NCBI GenBank assembly: GCA_001899005.1
Contig: MKUW01000021.1
Span: forward strand, 1-64,000
Origin: Chloroflexi bacterium 44-23
Lineage (GTDB): Bacteria; Chloroflexota; Anaerolineae; Anaerolineales; Anaerolineaceae
Direction of reading: 5' to 3'
DNA: 64,000 nucleotides
Made by a program: the position numbers and the translations under genes. The notes below the pieces were generated by a model, which was not told the DNA's origin, made no database searches, and saw only the letters and a list, made by a program, of their open reading frames with translations. Shown here piece after piece: positions 57,270 through 64,000 of this stretch. Position 1 is the stretch's first letter. Every line of letters begins with the position of its first letter.

Positions 57270-59789
57270 TTACACCGTATAGTCCGTTTCAAGTTCTAAT
57301 GATTTACCCAGGGCGGTTTGTGTGATCGGATCAAGAGCTTTCACAATGAATTTACCCTCAAAATCCATATCCATTTTTAGTGTAATTGGAATGGTGTCTC
57401 CTGGTTTTAGCGTAATGATTCTGGTTGCCGGGTTTACCGGACCGCCAAGTTTTGCTTCGCCAACGACATGTCCTTTTACATCGTAAGCTTCAATTAGCAG
57501 CTCCGTTTCCTGGGCAAAGAGATCCGAAGCTCCGGCTTCAACCTCTATGACCGGTAATCGGGTGGTGATCTTTTTGGAGCCTCGCTTGTAATTTAACATC
57601 ACTGATAGTTTGCTACCAATTCCAGTCTCTGCGGCGCGAATCTTCACTGCGATGACGGGCACAATCGCTTCCTGAAGCGAAAGCCCGCCGTGGAAATACC
57701 ATTGCCCAGCGCGATATGCCACCATTGCACGCGGAACCGCTACCTGGTTAAAGTCTCCTTTGATGCCAAACATTTCAGAGGGTAGAACCAGGTTGGATGC
57801 ATCGCCAATCCCATCGCCGAGAAGTGTTCTCTCATGAACATTGATCCATTTCCCGGATGGTTTCACGCACACATCGCCTGGTTCAATGGCTGTATTCAGG
57901 AAAAAGCCATGATCGGTGGCAATGATGACATCCTGAAATCCAAGGTCACGTAATTTATAGATAGCCGACCGGATTTTCTGGAAGGTACGACTGATTAATC
58001 CTGGAGCCGCTTCTGGATTGGCTTCAAAATCATTATCCATATCATTACTGCGAATGACCAGAAGTTCAACGGTGCTCTCAATCTTGGGATGATCACGGAC
58101 AAACCGGACCAATTCCATTTCTGCAAAACGCTGCCCATACTTTTTACGCAGCACATCCATGCGTTGAGCGACGGTGGCTAATGGCTGGTCACCGAATACG
58201 ACCAACAACTGATTATCCTTATTCGTAATTATTAGGTTTTGACCGGCCCCGGGTAACAGTGTCGCCATCCCAACGGGTGTGACTGTAGGCATCTGAGCGC
58301 AAGCCATCTGAACATCAATTTGCCCAGCTTCGTTCAAGTGCTTTGCTAACTCAACACCGAGTTCATAACGCATGGCATCGATCAACAAATAAGCCACGCG
58401 CCGGCCGCTTTCGAGCAATTTCGGTGCGACCAATTTATCAAACACATCAGCATTCGATAAGCGCCCCGAGATTGGCCAGCCGGATTTTTCGATATGTCGT
58501 ACGAAAACTCCATGGATCTTGTCCATTAATTTATGGTACATTGAGCGCGATTGATTGATCACCTCTATTGATGCGCCACCTGAATCGAGGAGATCTCCAG
58601 CAGCTTGTTCAAATTCACGCTGGATGCGATCTACTTCGCGGATATTGCTGGTGTAAAAGTCCAACAAGGTATCCAGTGTACGGGTGTGCTCGGATAGCTG
58701 GCGGTCGGTGTCTTCGCATGCCTGGGCTAGGCTGGCAGCCGAGTGGAGCAGCGCCCACTGGGCCTGGTTTTCACCCCGACTGACCCAGACCGATTGCTCA
58801 TGTCGATTTAAGATACTGCGCAGTTTATCGACATTATCCCTTTTAAGGGCATCTACTGCTTGGTTGAAACAGGCACGTTCTTCAAACGGGAAAGTATCGC
58901 GAATGCCAAAATCTTCATTTTTCTCGCATATTGACGGCAGATTTAATTCTTTTTCTATTCCCTCAGCCCGCTCAATATATAACGCTTGAGTGCGCCGGTC
59001 ATTCCGTAACCGGTCACACAGATCTTCCACGAGGTGGAGCGCCTCTTGGGGGGCGCAAGGCACGTTCGTTAAAGCAGGCGGAAGATCGCCGGGTAGATCA
59101 AAGTCGAATTCACTGAACAACAAGAAACGCCACAGCTCATCTGCAATCGCGTTCCACGTTTTGATTTTGGTTTTCAGGTTAAGGCCCAGTGTGCTTTGGA
59201 ATAATCCTGTTGCTTCAGATACCCAGGTTATTTGGTTTTTAAGGGCTTCTTTTTGCGTTTCGGAAGGTGCAAGCAATGCAAACAAAATATCGCGAGCTGA
59301 TTCAACTTTGAGTATCGCTTGCAGGTTTGGCCAGCCTGCTCCTCCGCCAACGGCGTCAATGACCGCAAAACCGGGATTAGGATTGTCCTTAAAAATCCGG
59401 CGGATTTCGGTAGCATAATCCGCGCGTGCTTTCAAGCAAAGACTGAGGAATTCATCCCCATCTCCCTCTGGAAAAACAGAGCCGCAAGCGCCGTAAATGG
59501 CAAACGGATCGCGTTGTTTTTCCTCATCCGTGATCGGCGGCTTGGCGGGAACATACACCAGGATGCCCTCAAGGGATGGGTTGGGCTGGCCAAACTCATT
59601 GAGTGCTTCCAGTGCAGCAAAGCGGCTGGTGATGCTGCTTTCGGATGCATCAATGACACGCAGTTTTTCAGCGTTCAGCTCCAAACACAGCTCGTGGTAG
59701 CGCTGGTCGGGGTCATACACAACCAACACCCCATTTTGTTTGAGGCGTGGCAAGAATATTTTTTTTTGGATGAAATCTTTAATCGTCAT
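57270..59789 (-). CDS. pglZ: BREX alkaline-phosphatase-superfamily protein PglZ
   Basis: 839 residues from the ATG at 59789 (the frame is open to 59816). The PglZ domain has VAYLLIDAMRYELGVELAKHL near residue 470 (metal-binding Asp), and VIIATDHGFFLN further on, the two hallmark metal motifs. The C-terminus is a beta-rich domain. PglZ is essential for BREX. It overlaps the end of pglX by 11 bases and runs into brxL without a gap, which is the type 1 BREX order. Confidence 0.9.
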   Translation of the reverse strand: MTIKDFIQKKIFLPRLKQNGVLVVYDPDQRYHELCLELNAEKLRVIDASESSITSRFAALEALNEFGQPNPSLEGILVYVPAKPPITDEEKQRDPFAIYGACGSVFPEGDGDEFLSLCLKARADYATEIRRIFKDNPNPGFAVIDAVGGGAGWPNLQAILKVESARDILFALLAPSETQKEALKNQITWVSEATGLFQSTLGLNLKTKIKTWNAIADELWRFLLFSEFDFDLPGDLPPALTNVPCAPQEALHLVEDLCDRLRNDRRTQALYIERAEGIEKELNLPSICEKNEDFGIRDTFPFEERACFNQAVDALKRDNVDKLRSILNRHEQSVWVSRGENQAQWALLHSAASLAQACEDTDRQLSEHTRTLDTLLDFYTSNIREVDRIQREFEQAAGDLLDSGGASIEVINQSRSMYHKLMDKIHGVFVRHIEKSGWPISGRLSNADVFDKLVAPKLLESGRRVAYLLIDAMRYELGVELAKHLNEAGQIDVQMACAQMPTVTPVGMATLLPGAGQNLIITNKDNQLLVVFGDQPLATVAQRMDVLRKKYGQRFAEMELVRFVRDHPKIESTVELLVIRSNDMDNDFEANPEAAPGLISRTFQKIRSAIYKLRDLGFQDVIIATDHGFFLNTAIEPGDVCVKPSGKWINVHERTLLGDGIGDASNLVLPSEMFGIKGDFNQVAVPRAMVAYRAGQWYFHGGLSLQEAIVPVIAVKIRAAETGIGSKLSVMLNYKRGSKKITTRLPVIEVEAGASDLFAQETELLIEAYDVKGHVVGEAKLGGPVNPATRIITLKPGDTIPITLKMDMDFEGKFIVKALDPITQTALGKSLELETDYTV

Positions 59790-62700
59790 TGAACCAACCT
59801 TCTGTCTCTTCATCAATTGCTGGTTTTTTGGCTTTTTTCTTTTTAACGGATGCCGGCGGCTCTACGTACAATTCTTCTAAATCGTGCGCAATCGCTATCG
59901 ATTTATCGGTCTTACACTTTTCACGCACACGCTCTGGCCAGATGCTGTAAGCCAGATGCGCCCAGTCGTATTCGCCAGATTCAAGTTTTGACCAGGTTTC
60001 CCGCAGACGTTTCTGCCAGGGTTTGTGTTGGAATAGCTTCCACAACGGGGCGGCGGTAATTTCCACACCATCGTTCAAATTCGGTTTCCAGAACTTCGCC
60101 ACACGCAGCAATTCTTCACGGAAATCTTTCAATTCGCGCTCGAAATCCGTCAGGCGCTCCAGTTCTTTTTCATCGGCAGCTGAGCGGCCTTTCTTCAGTC
60201 GCAGGCGGGCAGCTTCCTCGGATACTTGCTTGAGCTTCACATCGACAAAGTCATTCACGCAGGTATAGAGTGTCTGATCGTTCAGACGGTGGTAATACAA
60301 CCATAGGGTATATGAACAGGATGGTGTGGAAAGCGGCCAGTAGATTGGTGCAGCGCGGCGGCTCTTAGAATAGCGTTTGAGGTGATCGGCAAAAAACAGA
60401 GCCGGTTTATTATAATATTCCCGTATAGTGTGCACACCCAAGATCTGGCAGGTTTCATCTTCGATGGTTTCGACTCGCTCGCCCCAGATAATATGTAATA
60501 CATTACGTATACGCCCTTCAATATCTTCAAAATGTCCTTCATCATCTACCAGAATCCCCGACCAGGAAATCCGCAGAGGGTAATAGGAAGGCATATTCTG
60601 CGAAGCAGCAGGAAAATCTTGGACGTCATGCAGCATTCCTGGCGGGTAAGCAGGCAACGGGGCAAAAGGATCAGATAAATCGGAAGTAGATATTTGATTA
60701 AAGGCATGTCTTATGTCCCAACGCCCAAGTAGGCATCCAATTATCCACATAAATAAATCAATTTTCAATTCACTTTGGGAACGAGTGCGGAAAACATGTT
60801 TCTTCATTAAAAATGAAGTGGTAGCTAATTCTTTAAATTGGTCCTTATTAATATTTAATGCAACTTGAACGCAATTATCAATTTCATCTATATTTTTTAG
60901 AATCTTTTCTTCGGTAATATCTAAAAACGAAATATCATCCGAAGATATTAATGGTCTAAGAAAATATGGGGACAGCTCGCAATATTGTTCAAGTAATAGC
61001 ATCGACCTAACTGCTTCTTTGGTTAAAGGTCCAATTAGATTTTCTGTCAAATAGAGAAGGTTTAACCCATAAGGTAAATTTGCAACAGCACGATTCTCGT
61101 ATGCTCGATGGCGTCCAAACGCTTTCAGTAAAACATCACTCCAACTTGAGACCAATAACCCTAAAAGTGCGTAAATATTGTTCTGATCTGCTAAGAAAAT
61201 TGACATTCCCTTTTCTGAAAAAATACATTGAGAAGGTAGAATCTTGGGGCTAAACGATAGATTTACCCTTGGATAAGTCAAACCAGGTCGAAACCACTTT
61301 GATATACTTTGAATAATTTGTCCATCCGTACCATATAAACCTATTTGAAAACTACGGGGTTCAGCACCATTGTTTGACCAGTTGAATACCAAATTAGTCG
61401 GCGAAATAAGAGGTTGGTACTCTCCGCCTTTTTCATAGGAAAACCAAATTTTATTAAGAGATTCAGGTGAAACCTCATTGCGAAGTCGTAGAAATCTAAA
61501 ATCATCAAAAGTATGATTTCCAGCAACAACTTCAGCCAAGTCTGGCTCGAGCCTTTCTTGTTCTTTCCATAAATGAAGAAGATTTGAATTCATGTGTAGA
61601 CACAAAGGCCACCCATATATATTCTCAAAAAAATCCAAATTATGTAGAGTAAATTGTTTTTGTTGACACGCAACGAGTAAAGAAGAATCCTTTTGAATTA
61701 TATTGAACAGATCTAGATAATTAGTAGTGGGGGTACCGTTGTTGACAAATACTGATAAAGCTGTTTCGACCGCCGCATCATCAAGAACACCGGATCCAAG
61801 TTCCACAATAATTAAGAGAGCATTTTTGGTAATTATATTTTTCCGGAGTTCACGAAGTTGTTTTGAATATAAATAAAGGAGAGATGTTATTGCGCCAACC
61901 ATTCCGTTTTCATCAAGTTTTGATTGCATTCTTTTTATAAAAGCAGCGTAAATATCTTTCCAATCATCTGCATATTGCTTTTTTAATAATGATATTGAAG
62001 AGCTTGACGGTTTACCAAAAGGTGGATTCATTAACACAATATCAAACATTTTTCTGGACAAATTGATAAATTTAAATCCTTGTGATACATCTCCAACAAA
62101 CAAACGCCGCCTATATCCCTCACCGTTTTCAGTACGTTCTGCATATTCTCCTAGTGCTACCAGTACAAGTCCTTCGGCTCGATAAAAGAAATCCTGTTCT
62201 TCGCTAGATACCACCTGCACATATTTCTCTTTCGGGGGTTCGGTCAAGCCATAGTCCAACACTCGGAAAAGTGGGGATTTTTCCTCCGATTCTTTTCGAG
62301 CTATAGAAATTGCATCCCGCAGTGTTTCCTCAATTTTCAACAAACTGCCGGCTTCCCCCGCCAGTTCCATCTCCTGCCATACCGCGCGCACTAGTTTAGT
62401 CAAGGCCTCCGCCATTTGTGGTGTAGCACGTACTTTCTTATCAGCAGGCACATACCAGGCTTTGCGCATCAGTGCTTCCAACCTTTCGCCCTGCAAGGTA
62501 CCCAAAAATTCCTCCAGCATCTGCCGGTCGCCAGGCATGGGTTCGGCACACACCACGTTGGATTTTCGGATCTGAGGGCGTTCGCTGGGGCACAGCCTCT
62601 GTGTTTGCCAACTCTTCTGGGCACGAAGCCATAGGCTCAGTCCTGCAATCTGTACCGCGCGTGGGTCAATATCTACACCGTGAACGTTGCGCTCGATAAT

Positions 62701-64000
62701 TAAACGAGATATATCACGTAAATAGGCATCTTTGTCTGAATACGTTTTGTGTAAGGGATCGAGATCCGCCAGGCGCTGTAAGGCGTCTTCTCCCAGACGC
62801 TCTTCCAGCTCCCAAGCTTCGGCGTAAATCTGCTCAAAGAGATCGAAGGCATACAGCCCAAAGTGCATCGAGCCGCAGGCCGGGTCGAGCATCTTGATCT
62901 CGCGTGGGTCCTTCAACGGCCGGTGGGGGATGAACTCGACTTCGAGGTTCCAGCGCTCACAAGTCGCCCGGTACAAATCCAGAATGGCTTTCGCGTTATC
63001 GCCCTCGGGACCTTCACCAAAATGGTGATACCTGCGCTGTTCAAAGAACAGGCAGCAGCGCAATTCATCGAAAGTTCCTTCCCATTTCCCGCTTTCGTGA
63101 TACTGTTTCAATTTCTTGTTAGCGAGGTCGCCGCATTCGATCCCCCATTGTTTCCTGGCATAATCGTACCCGTCGGCAGTCAACCCATAGAGGAAAATGA
63201 TGTTCAGGTCAGTAATCTGATCGTTGGGGGGCAGCCACATTTCATGGGCAAGGTCAGGGTCGGTTTCATGCAGCTGCTCCGGCAGGAACGGCTTGGGCGC
63301 AGTCTGCCCCTCAGCCAGGAAAAAAGCGTGCTTTCGCCGTACCAGGTAGCGGCAGCTATCTATTAGCGCCGTCTCGCCTTTAGTCATCTCGTACCAGATG
63401 CGCCCCAGGGTGTTATCGGTCAGAAATTCCACCACGTAGCGTGGCGTAAAAAACTGGTTGCGTACCGCCAGCTCACGGCTGTTGCGTGGTGCCTGCGAAG
63501 CATCACGCATGGCTTTACGCTCCTCTTTGCTATTGAAATACTGGTAAATCCAGCCAATCGTCTCATCCTCGGTCCATAACGGATCGATCTCTGGATCGTT
63601 AATCAGTTCCAATAGTTTAAGCAAAGCAGTTTCGCGAGGAAAGAGCCGTCCCTGCGGGCTAAATCGGTCAAACAGAACCGGCAGATCGACGGCAAATTCA
63701 TCCATCAAACTGAAGAGGTACATGCGATAGGCTTCACCCATCTCACCCAGGGCGCTGCCCGCCAGGCGGGTATAAAGTTGAAAACCTTTCGATTGGTATC
63801 CGTTGGCAATCGATTCTAAAACCAACCCGCGTGCTTCTGACATGCGAAATGCACACAGCCGGTTGAGGATGGTAAACGCCTGTTCACGCACTATGCGATC
63901 CAAAGTTTCCCTCACCCCTGCCGCTCTCCCAGAGGGCAAGGGGTTCACACCCGCCAGATAGTAATCCAGGGTTTCGCGTAATATCCGCGCCGTCTCACGT
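59779..64000 (-). CDS. pglX: BREX adenine-specific methyltransferase PglX, 5' end outside the window
   Basis: The frame stays open to the window edge upstream of the GTG at 63948, so the real start is beyond 64000; at least 1,406 codons are present. Numbering from 63948: RNQFFTPRYVVEFLTDNTLG near 165, SAM motif LDPACGSMHFG at 354-364, NVHGVDIDPRAVQIA near 421, catalytic NPPFG at 641-645. Residues ~645-1085 form the specificity region and are encoded by AT-rich DNA unlike the flanks. The C-terminus is Lys-rich. PglX methylates an adenine in a non-palindromic site to mark self DNA. brxA, brxB and brxC are expected to the right of the window. Confidence 0.92.
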   Translation of the reverse strand, partial: RETARILRETLDYYLAGVNPLPSGRAAGVRETLDRIVREQAFTILNRLCAFRMSEARGLVLESIANGYQSKGFQLYTRLAGSALGEMGEAYRMYLFSLMDEFAVDLPVLFDRFSPQGRLFPRETALLKLLELINDPEIDPLWTEDETIGWIYQYFNSKEERKAMRDASQAPRNSRELAVRNQFFTPRYVVEFLTDNTLGRIWYEMTKGETALIDSCRYLVRRKHAFFLAEGQTAPKPFLPEQLHETDPDLAHEMWLPPNDQITDLNIIFLYGLTADGYDYARKQWGIECGDLANKKLKQYHESGKWEGTFDELRCCLFFEQRRYHHFGEGPEGDNAKAILDLYRATCERWNLEVEFIPHRPLKDPREIKMLDPACGSMHFGLYAFDLFEQIYAEAWELEERLGEDALQRLADLDPLHKTYSDKDAYLRDISRLIIERNVHGVDIDPRAVQIAGLSLWLRAQKSWQTQRLCPSERPQIRKSNVVCAEPMPGDRQMLEEFLGTLQGERLEALMRKAWYVPADKKVRATPQMAEALTKLVRAVWQEMELAGEAGSLLKIEETLRDAISIARKESEEKSPLFRVLDYGLTEPPKEKYVQVVSSEEQDFFYRAEGLVLVALGEYAERTENGEGYRRRLFVGDVSQGFKFINLSRKMFDIVLMNPPFGKPSSSSISLLKKQYADDWKDIYAAFIKRMQSKLDENGMVGAITSLLYLYSKQLRELRKNIITKNALLIIVELGSGVLDDAAVETALSVFVNNGTPTTNYLDLFNIIQKDSSLLVACQQKQFTLHNLDFFENIYGWPLCLHMNSNLLHLWKEQERLEPDLAEVVAGNHTFDDFRFLRLRNEVSPESLNKIWFSYEKGGEYQPLISPTNLVFNWSNNGAEPRSFQIGLYGTDGQIIQSISKWFRPGLTYPRVNLSFSPKILPSQCIFSEKGMSIFLADQNNIYALLGLLVSSWSDVLLKAFGRHRAYENRAVANLPYGLNLLYLTENLIGPLTKEAVRSMLLLEQYCELSPYFLRPLISSDDISFLDITEEKILKNIDEIDNCVQVALNINKDQFKELATTSFLMKKHVFRTRSQSELKIDLFMWIIGCLLGRWDIRHAFNQISTSDLSDPFAPLPAYPPGMLHDVQDFPAASQNMPSYYPLRISWSGILVDDEGHFEDIEGRIRNVLHIIWGERVETIEDETCQILGVHTIREYYNKPALFFADHLKRYSKSRRAAPIYWPLSTPSCSYTLWLYYHRLNDQTLYTCVNDFVDVKLKQVSEEAARLRLKKGRSAADEKELERLTDFERELKDFREELLRVAKFWKPNLNDGVEITAAPLWKLFQHKPWQKRLRETWSKLESGEYDWAHLAYSIWPERVREKCKTDKSIAIAHDLEELYVEPPASVKKKKAKKPAIDEETEGWFNDD
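63906..63946. repeat. REP-like dispersed palindromic repeat within pglX
   Basis: CCCTCACCCCTGCCGCTCTC followed by CCAGAGGGCAAGGGG is an imperfect inverted repeat of a type widely dispersed, as I recall, between genes in many environmental bacteria. Here it is read in frame as NPLPSGRAAGVRE in pglX. A family search would be needed to confirm it. Confidence 0.5.

Overview
The window looks like accessory DNA from a monoderm, environmental bacterium, most likely of the Chloroflexota/Anaerolineae type. This is inference: the Tad/Flp pilus genes come without an outer-membrane secretin, there is a giant SBBP/RHS exoprotein, and base composition is mixed. No rRNA, tRNA or ordinary housekeeping operon is visible, and no CRISPR array.

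Region 1 (1-20.45 kb, all minus strand) is a polymorphic-toxin locus. A 4,560-residue secreted RHS protein (6767-20449) carries SBBP repeats, bacterial Ig-like domains, a long YD-repeat shell, eleven unusual ~82-residue cysteine-pair repeats and a variable C-terminal tip. Downstream of it lie three N-terminally truncated RHS cores, each with a different tip: a peptidoglycan amidase broken by one in-frame stop, a HExxH metallopeptidase, and an unknown tip cut by what looks like an IS21-type end at 1-96. Small unrelated genes between them are candidate immunity genes. DNA identity between the main core and the first orphan core suggests tip exchange by recombination.

Region 2 (21.3-33.4 kb, plus strand) holds two Tad/Flp-type pilus operons. 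The first has cpaB, cpaF/tadA, two unknown genes, tadB, tadC, two mini-pilins, TadE-like genes, a secreted Ig-domain protein, a lytic transglycosylase and a prepilin peptidase. The second has a second prepilin peptidase, a third mini-pilin and TadE/TadG. A small excisionase-type DNA-binding protein is encoded divergently between them.

Region 3 (33.5-46.7 kb) is a DNA-processing module typical of large plasmids or integrative elements: two OB-fold/SSB proteins, a SWIM-Rad52 annealing protein, RadC, an extra DNA polymerase sliding clamp, a methyltransferase-helicase fusion and several unknowns, with a merR-merA mercury cassette inserted. Nearly every gap holds a strong hairpin. A conserved promoter plus 5'-leader hairpin occurs upstream of both pilus operons and of this module, arguing for joint control.

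Region 4 (46.7-64 kb, minus strand) is a defence island. The 3' half of a type 1-like BREX operon (pglX, truncated by the window edge, pglZ, brxL) is followed by an uncharacterised zinc-ribbon protein with a possible nuclease end and by a 1,990-residue STAND NTPase with a Cap4/DUF4297-like nuclease domain (Avs-like). The last two genes are the best candidates for an undescribed defence module.
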